The notes under the pieces are model-generated. The model worked only from the letters and a program-made list of their open reading frames with translations, was not told the origin of the DNA and did not search any database. Below are positions 21,770-34,378 of a stretch of DNA of 64,000 nt, piece after piece (the stretch's first letter is position 1; the number at the start of each line of letters is the position of its first letter). Both the position numbers and the translations under genes were made by a program. The DNA is from Xylona heveae TC161 (Eukaryota; Ascomycota; Xylonomycetes; Xylonales; Xylonaceae), in the NCBI RefSeq assembly GCF_001619985.1, contig NW_017264200.1:372001-436000 (forward strand), read 5' to 3'.

Positions 21770-24700
21770 ATGGAGACCGATTGGGACGAGGTATGTTTTT
21801 CTTAATGGCTCTTTGTCTTTTTCCAGGAGGCGGAGGGTATACGAGAATAGGAGGGCATACGAGAATTTTTGCAACAAGGTCTTTTGGATATGGATTTGTG
21901 GCGTCAAAGGCAGCGTGCATCTCAAGGCATTTTTGAGCAGCAGTTGGGAAGCTCTGGTTTCCCGGACAAGAAAATGGGATGAGAATGCGCTCAAGAGCAT
22001 GGATGTCATGTTTGGTGTAGCTCTCATCGCCGCCCAGCAGCTCTGTGCGCGAGGATGCATCCATTCATTGCCTTCGGGATGCTTTCTAATGCCGAGTGTC
22101 TCATGGCTCGGTGAACCACAAATCTAGCTTTATACGGCCGATTCAGGGATCGTTTCACTCGCCTCCTTCACGCTTTGCCTTCGCTCATTACTTGATAAAG
22201 CCGAAATCGGAAGCTAACATGATTCTCATTAGATTGCCCGGGTCGGGTTTCCACCGCCAGGAATCCATGCGATGCCAACACCCGCCAGTACGCTTGCGTT
22301 TGATAATAGTCAAGAACTGTTGTGGGCAGGCAATGAATATGTGAGTGTCCTGATCATAGATCCTTTTTTGAAGTTACGAAAAGCCATGTGAATATGTCAG
22401 GGTGGTATAGAGCACGTACTGCGCTTTCGTCGAACCATGGTCTCCAGCTGGAATGATGTCTTCCAAACCCGTCTCGAAGAAGGAGCATCTTGGACCGACC
22501 TGTCTTAGGTGCTTGCAATAGAGTCTAATACGAAGTTTTTGTAGGGCCGAGTTTCGTCATTCTATGGTCCTGAATTGCAAAAGTACACATCATTTCGAGC
22601 GCATGCCTCCGTTGAAGGGCCCGTTCGTCAGCTACTATTCAATGACAAGGGCGTGATCTCTGTAGCGTCAAGAAGTATACACATGTCTAGCAGAAGAGGG
22701 TTGACAATGTGGCATATCACGTTAGTAGCCCCATTATTGCAGCGTTTCGAATTGAAGCTCCACACCATGCTACAATTATATGCTTGAGTTAAGGCTAATA
22801 CTCGCGCTAGACACGATAAAATGATCGACCTACGCTGTATGAGCTATACATCCAAAGGCACGTCTGAGATCCTTGTAGCCGGTTGCCAGCCGACCATGTT
22901 TCGAGTAGATGTGGACAAGGGCAAAATCGTCGAGGAGGTAAGTTGTGATCAAGTTCTGTTGAAATAGTGGATTGCTCGATTAACAGGTTGCAGCTCCCTG
23001 CAGCCGATCAATACACGATGATGAAGCGTGCCCACTATATATGCGCCGCCACAAAAACGGGTGCTGTGGACATGCTTGATCACTACTCATTTAAAGTAGT
23101 GAAAAAGTGGCAAGCGCATGCTGGATATATCAATGACATGGACGCACGTAACAACTTTCTAGTCACTTGCGGTGTTTCACCTCGACAGCAGCAGGCATAC
23201 ATGCTGGATCCCCTGGCGAATGTGTTCGACCTTAAGAAGCTCGCACCATTACCGCCGATTCCATTTCATGCCGGTGCAGCGTTTGTTCGAATGCATCCCA
23301 GAATGTCGACAACCAGCATAGTCGCTTCCCAGACCGGCCAACTCCAAGTGGTCGATCTCATGAACCCAAACACTGTGAATCTGCGACAGGCCAATATCTC
23401 TTCGTTCTTGATGGCCCTCGAAATGGCTCCGTCAGGCGAGGCACTCGCGTTGACGGATGGCGACTGTTTTCTTCATCTGTGGGGATCGCGAAGTAAGATT
23501 CATTTTGCTGAACTCAGCAGCCCCACAGAACTTGCCGACCCAGTTGTTCCTCTACAACCTTTGGATTGGAGCATTGACACGTTAGTTTCGAACCGCGCAT
23601 TTGATTTAACAAAAAAGTTCGTTCCGCTGACTTGTGTTCCCTAGTCCACTACATTCGATTGGCTTGCCGTACTATCGCGATACGCTTCTATCGTCTTGGC
23701 CAAGCCACTTAGTCTTCGAAGTCGGCAACCCTCCTTCGAAGCTAGATCCAGATATTCTGGCTACTATGACCGCAAGTGGCTATGCTCCAAATCCAAAGAA
23801 GACCCGTCGTTATCAGGTCCACGATACCCGGCTTGCCGAGAAGATCAGCGCTCCGTTAATGGCACCGAAGTTCCTGAGTGAAAAGGCAAGGGAGTCGCCA
23901 TCGTCGCCTCGAACCGAGCGTCGAATTAGTGATGCAGCTGAAGCTCTTGGCGAGATTGCACTTGCTGGTGGTGCACCGATCAAGGCGGAAGTGCCTGTCA
24001 TGTATCGCAATGTCGAAATCAAGTATAGCCGTTTCGGGGTTGATGATTTTGATTTTGAGTATGGACACCCTTTTCCGTGGGCCCGCAATTGCATCGCAAA
24101 CATGCTGACTTTACCGGCAGATATTACAACAAGACCAAGTATTCCGGCTTGGAGACGCACATTGCCAATTCATACACCAACCCGCTCTTGCAACTCTTAA
24201 AATTTACTCCGCTCCTTCGCAATATTGCATTGCATCACGCGGCTTCGAGTTGTTTGGTGGAGTCCTGCTTGCTTTGCGAGCTGGGCTATCTTTTCGATAT
24301 GCTAGACAAGGCGAACGGTCAAAACTGCCAGGCGACTAATTTCTTGAAGACTTTTAGTAGTCTGCATCAAGGTCAGGATTGCGAACCTATCACCGAAAAA
24401 GATTTGCTGACGAATACAAAACAGCCGCTGCTTTGGGGTTGCTGGAGGAAAGCTCTCCCAATAGCTCTCTTACTGCCATGATTCAGTCTGTTTGCCGATT
24501 TCTTTTGGATAGGATAACGACAGATTTTACGTCTACATCAAACTCCACTCAGATAGAGGAGGTAAGTTGCTTCCAATATCTAGTAATTATTTACCATGTA
24601 TACTGATGACCGCAGATACTCAAAACGACTGCGTCAATGAGTATTCGATGCGTCCACTGCAGCAATGAGACTTCTAGGCCGGGAAACACTTATGTGAATG

Positions 24701-26511
24701 ATCTTATATACCCTACAAAGGTAGGCCCATCCCTTGCGGAGCGTGCATCATTTTGGGATGTCGCTTACAGTTTCTAGACCAAAAACCAGCCTCGAGTAGC
24801 TGAGCCATCATTCTCCCAAATCCTTAAAGCCAGTGTGGAACGAGAAAACCAGATGCGTGGCTGGTGCGACAAGTGCCGGCGCTATCAGCAACTCGTCACA
24901 AGGAAATCTATCGAGTCAATTCCCCTTGTCTTTATGATCAACACTGCTCTAAGTACCCCTGAGGCAAAACAATTGTGGTCAAAACCAGGCTGGCTTCCCG
25001 ACGAGATTGGCATTGTCATCCAGTCCGGCCAATTCTTCTGCTTCCAGGGCCAGGATCTCAAACTACACCTACAGCGAGGCATTCATCCCATCACTGTGTA
25101 CGAGCTTATTGGAGTCGTCGCGGATGTCAACAGCGGGGAGCACCAAAAGTCCCACCTGGTGTCCATTATCAACGGTACGATCTTCCTTTGCTCGTGATTG
25201 CTCCATGCATTTTCCTCCTCTTTCGCTCCTATCATGCCCTTTATTTTTATCAAAGCTTACGCAATCTATTCTATTACAGTGGGCATATCCTCGCGCGAGC
25301 CTGAGGAAGAAAATCTATGGCACTTGTTCAACGACTTCCTCGTCCGGCCAGTAACCAAGGATGAAGCATTGAAATTTGCACAAACATGGAAGCTCCCTTC
25401 GGTGCTCTGTTACCAGATAAAATCAGCGCGGAATCTCATCGACGACACATGGCGCGAGAAGCTCGACACCAGCCTCGTGTACAGTGAATACACGGTCAAC
25501 CAATCTGAAAAGATCAAAGACTATCGCGTGCTTTCGCAGACCACTGAGGCACCGCAAGAAGGCACACTGGTTGCCATTGACGCCGAGTTCGTTGCGCTCC
25601 AGCAAGAAGAAATCGAAATCAAAGCCGACGGCACCCGCGAGACTATCCGTCCCTCGCGGCTCGGGCTGGCTCGTGTTTCTGTTCTTCGCGGCAGCGGCCC
25701 AGATGAGGGCTTGCCGTTTATTGACGACTACATCACTGCGAGCGAAGCCGTCGTCGACTATCTCACCGCCTACTCGGGCATTCAACCGGGCGACCTCGAT
25801 CCCAAACAATCCCGCCGCACCCTTGTCCCGCTCAAGGTTGCATACAAGAAGCTCTGGCTATTACTCAATCTTGGTTGCATCTTCGTTGGTCACGGACTGC
25901 CCAAGGATTTCCGGACCATCAACATCCACGTTCCCAAAGCTCAGGTCGTCGATACCGTCGATCTCTTCTTCATTCGCGCTCGCCAGCGCCGTCTATCCCT
26001 CCGTTTCCTCGCTTGGTTCTTGCTTAAAGAATCCATCCAGACAGAGAACCATGACTCGATTGAAGACGCCCGCACCGCGCTCAAACTGTATAGAAAATAC
26101 CTCGAATTCGTTGACGCAGGCATCCTTCCAGCCATGCTCACAGAGATATATACCCGAGGAAAAGACTTTAATTACAAGGTTCCCCAGCCTGTGCAACAGG
26201 TTCCCACGGGGAGTAGCAATGATGCTGGAACAGAGCTTGGTAGTGGCAACAACAATACTTCCACGACTACTGGTGCAATGATGTTTGGGGCCGGAGCACC
26301 AGCAACCCCAACACTTGCGCCCAACAACAGCAATAACAATAATGGTTTCGCTTATCCTTCTACGCCGTCGGGCACCGCCACACCTCCGCTGCTCAGGGAT
26401 AACGGGCCGGAAACACCGCCAGTCAGAACCACACCTGCGCCTGTAGTCTCTTCGGACGGCCAGTTCTGGACACCGACCAAGGGAACGTACTTTGGCAGTC
26501 CGATGAGATGA
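21770..26511 (+). CDS. pan2: PAN2, catalytic subunit of the PAN2-PAN3 poly(A) nuclease
   Basis: Trims poly(A) tails of cytoplasmic mRNA together with PAN3. Eleven exons (21770-21790, 22233-22340, 22545-22720, 22811-22937, 22994-23580, 23645-24058, 24121-24371, 24425-24561, 24616-24720, 24778-25174, 25280-26511) give 1184 residues. In order: seven-residue first exon METDWDE; N-terminal WD40 region ([33 protein letters not shown]); linker; catalytically inactive ubiquitin-hydrolase-like domain ([11 protein letters not shown], with Cys pairs CVHC and CDKC); and the RNase T/DEDDh exonuclease with AIDAEFVAL (about residue 875), [12 protein letters not shown] and [11 protein letters not shown]. The end is an Asn/Thr/Pro-rich tail. 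The first intron is 442 nt and the second 204 nt, against 53-105 nt elsewhere. The intron at 24372-24424 was placed because it restores [13 protein letters not shown]. Confidence 0.94.
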
Positions 26512-27806
26512 TTTGTACATCTATATTTCCATTGCATTTCCAATGGGTTGCTGCGGTGGCAGAAGAGGACACTTCAGATGCGACTGACTATGGATGTGTC
26601 TCATTTCTCTACTTTTCTTCAGCGCGTTTCATTTTGTCTTTTTGGTTCCTTTTGGTGGTGAAGGGATTGAGGGTAGAGAAAGGTATCGCTACACCTGCAC
26701 GATTATTGCGAAGGTGTGAACGATGACTATAATGCTGTACAGTAGAAATTTGGTGCTTATAGGATGGCGACAGCGGCTTAGAAGAGTTAAATAATTAGAG
26801 ATAGACTGAAGAAAAAAAAATTGAAACGCTTTAAATTAATACACCAGAGCGAAATAAAATACGGGTCTTGATACAGTGATTATTTTACGTGCTCCCCCAA
26901 AGACATGGCTATTCCAGGCCCAAAAAAAAGAAGAAAGAAAAAGGAAAGAATTAAATTATAAACCTGGAATGATTTATGTATAGGATTCTTTTTCACAATG
27001 GAATATCAGTAGAATTGCGAAAGGCTATTCCATCAATGAGTCTTTTGGCCGAAAAGCTAGGTGAAGCCCTAACATGGCATGACATTGTCGGCTCAATATT
27101 TCTCCATCGCCGACTTTGCTGACCTGCCCTACAACAACATGCATAATAACCTGCATTTACACCAGGGCATATTAGCTACACGACTTGTCTTATTTTCAAA
27201 ACAACAGTATAGTATTTATTTGCATTTTATATCAATAATGAGCAGAATCAAATTTTGGTCAGGTGCTGGGTATCGCCTAAAATGTCTCTCATCCGAATCG
27301 TGTCAACTTCTCAGGCCATTTCCAACGGAACCGGCTACTACTCTCTTTTCTCGACAAACATCAGACTGTCAATAGATTCAGTGGACTATAAACGAGATAG
27401 GCCAAGTATCCAGAAGCCAATTCAAATGGAAAATGTGTCTACAATTTTACCAGGCCGAATTCATCATGGCTTCGGCTGAAAAGCATCGAGAATCTATTGA
27501 AAATAGGCTTGGTTTGATTCGCAAAACCAGCTGGCTGTATAATTTGTCTCATGACCAGACTTCATTGAGTCAAGCATTGCCTGCAATTTTGCATCTCTGT
27601 GTATGACCACGTTGCGCCATGGATGGGCTAATTCTTCATTTCTGTCCGCCGTTTGTTCTGAAATTTTTAATTTCTTTTATATTCCTATCCCTTTGTTTAT
27701 CTGCGGCATGCTCGTTGGTATCTAAATCTTCTTTCCTATATCATTTTCGCTCCTGATAGAGCAATACAACTCAGCTTGTATAGAGACTCTTGTCTCTGTT
27801 ATCATC
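26512..27806. other. intergenic region between PAN2 and the secreted protein gene
   Basis: About 1.3 kb, AT-rich, with A/GA-rich tracts near 26810-26960. It should contain the PAN2 3' UTR and the promoter of the next gene. No further gene was seen. Confidence 0.6.
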
Positions 27807-30800
27807 ATGGTCTACTCTGTCGTTACCAAGGGAATCTTTCTCTTGGTTCTTCTATTTCTCAATGTCTTTCCTCTTTCTCTTGCGTCTCCGGCTCCGGTAG
27901 AGCCGGAGGCGCAGGAGTTGGAACCTCGGCGAGTTCGAATTGGTCACCACCTCAGGCACGAAAATTTCACGGCCATGGCCCACGTTACTGAGAGCTATCC
28001 GGCCTGCGGCATGCCATGGAGCTCGCTGAACCTGAAATTCGTTGCGGCTTACGCTGACCTTTGGCTTTTTGGACATGAGCGTGGTCGATGCGGCCAATGC
28101 ATTGCGCTGTGCGGCGAGAAAGACTGCAACCCAGTATTACTCGTTGACCAGCACGAAGGTAGCTGGAAACATCGCCAGCATGACTGGTGGGTCAGCGAGG
28201 AAATGTACACTTGGTTGAGTGGGATGCATCATACCAAAAAGGAGCGGCTTCAACTTCATCGGCCGATCAATTCTTACGAGTGTCGGGGCATCTGGGACGG
28301 CACTATGATTGGGGATGCTGAGCCGCCGGGGCTCCTCAAGAATCTACATCCCGACAATCTTGTCAAGACGTACTTTCATGCTGATCTGGGAGACACGCGT
28401 GAGACGATGGTGATGCATACCATGGAGGAGGATGGCGATCACTTGCAGGTCTGTCCTTTGGCGCCAGAGGATTATCCCGAAGGTGCGACCCATTTGTATT
28501 TTGGACATCCTGCTTATAAGACGCCAAAGGTTGAACACGATGGCGAGAGTAAGCCTACCAAGAGCAATGGCAACTCTTCCGCAACGGCTTTCGGTCCAAA
28601 GTATCCGTTGAATAATATGACCGCGACTACAGTCACCGAGATCAAAACTACGACTACGATTATGGCTATTGTTATCAAGACAAAGACTAGCACGGAGACC
28701 ACCAAGACAACTACTACCTGGCGCCATGAAGCATTGAACAATCCGCATCGCTATTCACAATACTTAGGCAACCCACCAGACGAGGGACCACGAATTGGCG
28801 ATTATCGTACATTGACAATGAAGAACAATATTCCCCGAGGCCTTGACGTACTTACCCTCACTGAGGAAGTCGCAGTAAAGACGCCCGAACCATTTGTGCC
28901 CTCTGAGCTGGCGCTCAGGACGAGAGAAATTGGTGTAGCTGATGCTCAGCCGACACTGAGAATGCAAGGTCCTTCTGAAGAGTTCAGTCTTACGCCATAT
29001 CAATTACCAGAGGGAATCGATCCCCATGAGCTTGAATTTGCGCCAACTGTCTCACATTCTGGAGATAGCATCTTTAAGAATCTTCATTCTCGATTCCTAT
29101 CACCGCAAGTCACGGCTACAGTTCCACAAAGTCAAGTACGGTCAGATACACCCGCGCCAGAATCAACTTCGCATTCGGTCCACATGAACGCATGGAAATA
29201 CTTTTTCAGGGGATTCTTTAGAAAAGAGCATTTCTACACGCTCACCAAAACCGTTGTATCTGTTGAGACCGTGACGCCCACAGTCGATCCAATTCAGAAG
29301 AATGAACTTGACGAACGCGACCCTGGAACTGCCACCGCTACGGATAATGGAGAATATGTCGTGCAGACTATACTCCCCACTGTATCTATCTACACGGTGG
29401 CCCTACAGCCAGCTTCGTCTCCTTCAATCACCACCTTGACAAGCACTCAGACACTGAGCCTGATCATGAAATCTACATCAACAACCGTTACCACGTCGCC
29501 GTATACATTTACACATCATCTGACGACAACAGTTGCTGCTCCAACAAAGGTTTTCTCAGCTGGACATGGACCTATTGGCCGTTTTGCCCGCGCAGTACTC
29601 GCCGCGGAGGGCAAATCCTCATCCAGTCCCCAGAGCAATAATACCCTTGCTACAAATGCCACTGAGTCCTGCAACAAGACTGATCGTCCTGATGGCTATG
29701 ATCTCATTGCCCAGGGAGACGCGTCCGCAAGGCTTCACTGGTCTGACCTCAGTGTCCCATCGTTGTCCTCTCTTGCCCATCTGGCCAAGCGCAAGATTGG
29801 CTTCTGGGAAGACCGCCACGACTATCACCCGCTATGGTATTTCCGCAAGAAGAGCTCCGCAAAGGATCCGCCTCCTTTCTGTGGAATGCCGTGGGAGTCG
29901 TTGCACCTCGATTACGTCGCTGCGGGGCGGCATATGCGTCCATCAGACTGCGGGACCTGCTTTAAGGTAATTATTCTATTGTATCCTACTGTATTCCTTT
30001 TATATCCCTCTTATATTCCTTTTAAGGACGCTCTGTTCCTCTCCCTATCTTCCCTCCTTCCCTTCCTCTTCCTTTTCCTCCTCTTCTTCTTCTCTTTTCT
30101 TGCTTGTTTTCTGATCTCCATCCCTATTTTCCCTGTCGTTTTCTCTACCCAAGACACAAAAAAACTAACAAACTAGGTCTGCTCCGTCTTCCACCTCGAC
30201 TGCGTGTACATTCTGATTGTCGAAAACACCGACAAGAACGGCGTCAACATGCGCAAGAAGAAATCCTGGGATTTCGGCCCCTTTATGAAACACTGGAAGA
30301 AAGTCGACACGCACTGGTGCGGCGGCATCTGGAACGGCACCATGTTGCCCGAATGGGGCGGCGACGATTGGCACGGCGGACGCGACCACCCCATGCGCGG
30401 AGGGCACTGGAATCAGTTTGATCAGGGACCTATCGCGAAGCCGCATTATCACATGGGTTGGGATGAGGTCAAAGTTGGTATGTCCTCCCTCCTTTTCTCC
30501 CTTTTTTTCTCTCCTTTCCTTCCCCCCCCTCCTTTTTTCGTTTTCCTTTTAATTCGACCTCTCCTTCTTTCTCTCTATTCTTTCTCCCTCATTCTCACAC
30601 ACATATACTCTCCGCCTTTCCTGCACGTACCGTTATCCTAGTCTTCCAACAGTCATTCGTACAAGCCATTGTCCTTCCACTATCCTTTCATTCACTCCGC
30701 ATCATCACCGTCGTCGTCGTCGTCGTCGTCGTCACCATCTCTACATATCTGCCTATCCCCCCTTTACCCCTTTTCCTTTTTTCCTTTCTTCCCACCGCCC

Positions 30801-31145
30801 GCCTCAATATATATATATATGTATAACCCTCCCGAGATATAAAACCTCCCCGTAAAAAAAGATCCGGGAAAAGAAGCCCCCCCCCCCAAAAAAAAAACAA
30901 AAGACAGAATACTAACAACCAACTTCCTTACAGTCCCAGCCAAACTCGACCCTCCACCAACCTCCAGATCCTCGCACAGCCCGCTCCCGCCCGACCCGCG
31001 CGCGACCTACCAGGGCGCCATGCCGCCTGGCGAACTGCCATATTTGCCCGCCACGTTTCCGTTCAACACGCGCACAAAGTACTCGCATATTAAGGGCTAC
31101 AAGACCTTTTTGCCGGACACGACTACCGCGCGGCCCCCGCAGTGA
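27807..31145 (+). CDS. secreted Ser/Thr-rich protein with duplicated Cys/Trp (possible double-psi barrel) module
   Basis: Function not known to me. Three exons (27807-29966, 30177-30477, 30934-31145) give 890 residues. An N-terminal signal peptide (hydrophobic IFLLVLLFLNVFPLSLA, cut before SPAP) shows entry to the secretory route. Module 1 begins CGMPWSSLNLKFVAA (about residue 67), then RCGQC and later C-x-GIWDGTM (about 161). Module 2 begins CGMPWESLHLDYVAA (about 692), then DCGTC and C-x-GIWNGTM (about 769). The two are clearly paralogous. The pattern CG, then CGxC, then a hydrophobic strand (PVLLVD), recalls barwin/expansin-like double-psi beta-barrels, but this assignment is tentative. 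The 500-residue linker has two Thr/Ser/Val-rich stretches likely to be O-glycosylated, one opening ATTVTEIKTTTTIMAIV. No GPI signal is evident; the tail is Pro/Thr-rich. A cell-wall or extracellular role is inferred. Confidence 0.8.
30478..30933 (+). other. 456-nt pyrimidine-rich intron of the secreted protein gene
   Basis: GTATGT donor and CTTACAG acceptor with an ACTAAC branch site near 30911. The body is almost all C/T on the coding strand, with a CGT run at about 30709-30733, an AT run near 30808 and C then A homopolymers near 30877-30899. It is about five times the usual intron length in this window. Confidence 0.75.
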
Positions 31146-31831
31146 TTTTATTATCCTTTTTTTTTCCCTCCTTTTTTTGGGTTGGTTTTGTTCTCTTTTT
31201 AGGGTTGGGTTTGTTGAGGGGTGAGGAGGGGGGAGAAGGGGCGCGGCTGCTCCCGGCTGCACGGTCCACAGGGAGAGGAGGGGGGCGAGAAAGATTGTTG
31301 GGGGGAAAAGGAGATCGGGTTACTTGGAACTGGATTGTACGAGATTGGATGTCACATTGGGTTCAAATACGAAATACGCAAAAGGATTTAAGTGGTCTTT
31401 GTAGGTTAGGAAAGGGGGGGAGGGGAAGGGCGGAGGGAAGGAAAGAAAAAAGGAAAAAGAAAAAAGAAAAGAAAGTAGAGAAGAAGAGGGGGAAGAAGAG
31501 GGGGAAGAAGAAGAAGAAGGAGAAGGAGAAGAGAAAAAAAAAACAATTAAAAAAAAAGGGGGGAGGAGGGGTGGGAAGGAGGGTATAGTGGAGGCGTTAA
31601 AGGTCTGATATTTATAATGGACTGGTAATAGGACTAAGCTTACACGATTACAATACTGTAGTCAAATATTAATGCAAATTACCAGCCTACTATACCTGAC
31701 ACCTATGACTGCACATGTGATATGACTCTTAGTATACCTGCCACCTGACAACTGACGACTGACGACTGACGACTGACGACTGCCATCTGAAAACTTAGCT
31801 GAGAACTTATAAGTATACTACTACCTAGTCC
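31146..31831. other. intergenic region with purine-rich and GACGACT repeats
   Basis: Sits between two convergent genes. It holds a GGA/GAA-rich tract of about 130 bp (31425-31565) and a seven-base ACTGACG tandem array (31747-31782). No coding sequence is recognised. Confidence 0.65.
31747..31782. repeat. ACTGACG heptamer tandem repeat
   Basis: About five copies of the heptamer ACTGACG (first copy diverged), lying in the 3' flank of the transhydrogenase gene, less than 100 bp downstream of its stop codon. Confidence 0.85.
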
Positions 31832-33432
31832 CTAAAACTCCAATGCATCTTCAAACAACCCCCTCAACTGATCCTTCTCCCTCTGCACATCTTCATCACC
31901 GCTCAAATTGGGCGCCAACACGAGGACTCTCTTCTGGGGCAGTGTCCCTTGCACCAGCTCCTCCACATGCGTCTTATCGAACCCTAGATCCTTTAATCCT
32001 TTCGGCTGGCCGCCCAAATCGCTGATAAACCGCGCCAATCTATCCGCCAGGACGTGTCCCGCGTCCTCCTTCTTTACCTGCGAGATATCCACCCCCAATG
32101 CCTCCGCGGCAGCTAGATGGCGGTCTGGGTTTGAGGGGCCCGTGAAGCGAAACACGCTGGGCGCCGTAACCGCCACCGAGACGCCATGCGGGATGAGCGG
32201 CTGGCCCTGGGGGACGACATAGCCGGGTTGAGTATACCGTGCAGGGTTCTGGCCTGAGATGGGATAACTCATTGCGTGGCATAAATGGACGCCTGCGTTT
32301 CCGAACCCCACGCCCGCAAGGGTCGCGGCCAGTAGCATTTGTTCTTGCGCCTCGTGGTCGTCTGGGTCTTTGACCGCGCGCGGCAGGTATTTCGCTGTGC
32401 TGCGTAGCGCTTGGAGGCTGAATATATCCGATATCGGGTTCGCGCCTTGGTATGCCGGCCGGGAGATGGGGTTCGTGGGGCGAGGCATTCGTTCGTAATA
32501 TGGTATTGCGGTCCAGGATTCGAGCGCGTGGCATAACACGTCGAGACCGGACGAGGCGTGCACGGCAGAAGGCATGGTCCGCGTGTTGAGCGGGTCGCAG
32601 ATCCCCAGAGTGGGACGTAGTGAGCGGTGCGCGATCCCTGTTTTGGCCCGTTTGGATTCCATGTCGAAGATGGCGGTGCCGGTTGTTTCGGAACCAGTGC
32701 CGGCGGTGGTGGGGATGGCGATGAGCGGACGCAGGGAAGAGGTGATGGGTAGTCCTTTGCCCAGCGGGGCGTTGACGAAGTCGAGGAAAGACGCGTCTGG
32801 GTTGCAGGTGTACAGGTTCATGAGCTTGGTGGTGTCGATGACGCTCCCGCCGCCGACGGCGAGAAAGGCGTCTGGGTCGTGGGCCTTTGAGAATGATATT
32901 GCGTCTTTGACTCTGATAATGTATGTGAGTTATGGAGGCTTCAGAGATTACAGGAACAGGATCACAATGAAGGGTAAAAGGAAGATATGGTATGTGTAAA
33001 AACTTACGAGCTCTCCTTCGGCTCGACTCGCGTTTTGTCATATACTATATATGCAATGCCCTCCTTCTCCAGCCCTTCAATGGTCTGCTTCATGGCATCA
33101 AGTTTGGCCACATTGGCATCCGTGACGACCATAACCTTTTTCGCGCCGAGATTCTTCATGTCCATGCCTACTTCCTTGGTGCATCCCGGACCGAACCGGA
33201 TGTTTGACGATGCCATTTCAAAGGCATATTCTTTCTGGCGTGACGGGTCAATGGGCGTCGTGAGGGTCCGCCGTGCATGGTGAATTAGTGATGACGACTC
33301 GTTCTGGTGATGATGGTGGTGGCTAGGATTTGAGTGGCATGGACATGTTGGAGGATGGGTATATTGAACTGTGCGTAGCAAGTTGATTGCTCGTGTGGCT
33401 GCCGTAGGAGCAACTCTTATGGCGGATACCAT
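31832..33432 (-). CDS. hydroxyacid-oxoacid transhydrogenase (iron-containing alcohol dehydrogenase, ADHFE1-like)
   Basis: In the animal family this mitochondrial enzyme oxidises 4-hydroxybutyrate to succinic semialdehyde while reducing 2-oxoglutarate to D-2-hydroxyglutarate. Two exons, minus strand (33432-33008, 32912-31832), give 501 residues. The first 60 residues are rich in Ala/Arg/Thr/His without acidic residues until NES, consistent with a mitochondrial presequence, and include a five-His run. The type III ADH fold shows the nucleotide-site GGGSVIDTTKLMN, PTTAGTGSETT, and metal-binding Asp/His in SSGLDVLCHALESW, GNAGVHLCHAMSYPISG and IPHGVSVAV. The 95-nt intron has a GTAAGT donor. Product and location are inferred by family; the physiological substrate in fungi is less certain. 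Confidence 0.9.
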
Positions 33433-34378
33433 TGTGTTTGTTTTTTGGGTGTGCAGAAATGAAGTGAATCCTAGATATAAAGAAAGTAATATTAGATTAA
33501 TTGAAGCTTGCTTATGCGTAGGATTGCGTGTTATTGTTGACTCTGGATAACATCCCGTGCAACACCAGTATCCAGAAATTGGATCTTACAAGAAGAGTAT
33601 CCTGGATACTATTGTAAATGTGGGAGCAATGCAGCTAAACAGAGATTTCGAAAAATCTCAGCCGAAGAGAAACAGTAAACCAAAGCCAAAGCTTTGCAGA
33701 GTAATCATAAATGTCGTCAAATGTATCATTATCATGACCCCTCGCCTGGCGACGCATAACCTCGGGGAGCTCTATGTTTTGCCTTTCAGTTTGCGGGGTT
33801 CTCCGCACGGCGCCATCTTAGACTACCCGGCTTAACCGAAACTGTCACCTATTTGGCGTCCTGGCGTGGGCCATTCCCAAAAGTTAGCCATTGTCAGGTC
33901 ATATTGATACGGGACGTCGCTATGGACGCGGCACGAAAAGACTCCACACTTTGCAACTATAGGTCAAAAACTCCAATTAATCTGGAGCATGTTGTTGCAT
34001 TGCTTGATTGTTAAACTGAATTTGATTGCAAATTGTTGAAAAAGCAGTCAAAAAAATTCCAGCCAAATATTAGATAACAATTGGATATCAACAGTAAAAA
34101 AAAACAAATAAAAAAAAAAAAACAAACAAACAAACAAAAAAAGAACCACAGGGAAGAGAAATTATTACACAAATTGGTATAAAGTTCGTCATCATTACTT
34201 GCGTCGGGACGGAGACGTCAGCTTGAAACTCAGGTTGTCAAAAGGTATTCCACGGCAATCTTGCTGATACAAAACAACGTTAATCGTAAATTGAGGAAGA
34301 CTTCATCAGACTGAATCTGCGCAAGCAAATTGATAGGCAGCATGGCAGGCACTTCCACCCCGAGCAGTATAAACAGAC
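33433..34378. other. intergenic region between transhydrogenase and SLM1-like genes
   Basis: About 950 bp. The left part is the transhydrogenase promoter and the right part the 3' flank of the SLM1-like gene. An A-rich AAAC/AAAAC tract occupies 34093-34142. No gene was seen. Confidence 0.6.

Noticed and set aside
24372-24424. Apparent frame change in PAN2
   Set aside because: Explained by a 53-nt GT-AG intron that restores the conserved [13 protein letters not shown].
32040-33041. Minus-strand 333-codon open frame
   Set aside because: Out-of-frame shadow of the transhydrogenase gene, with Arg/Pro/His-rich nonsense composition.
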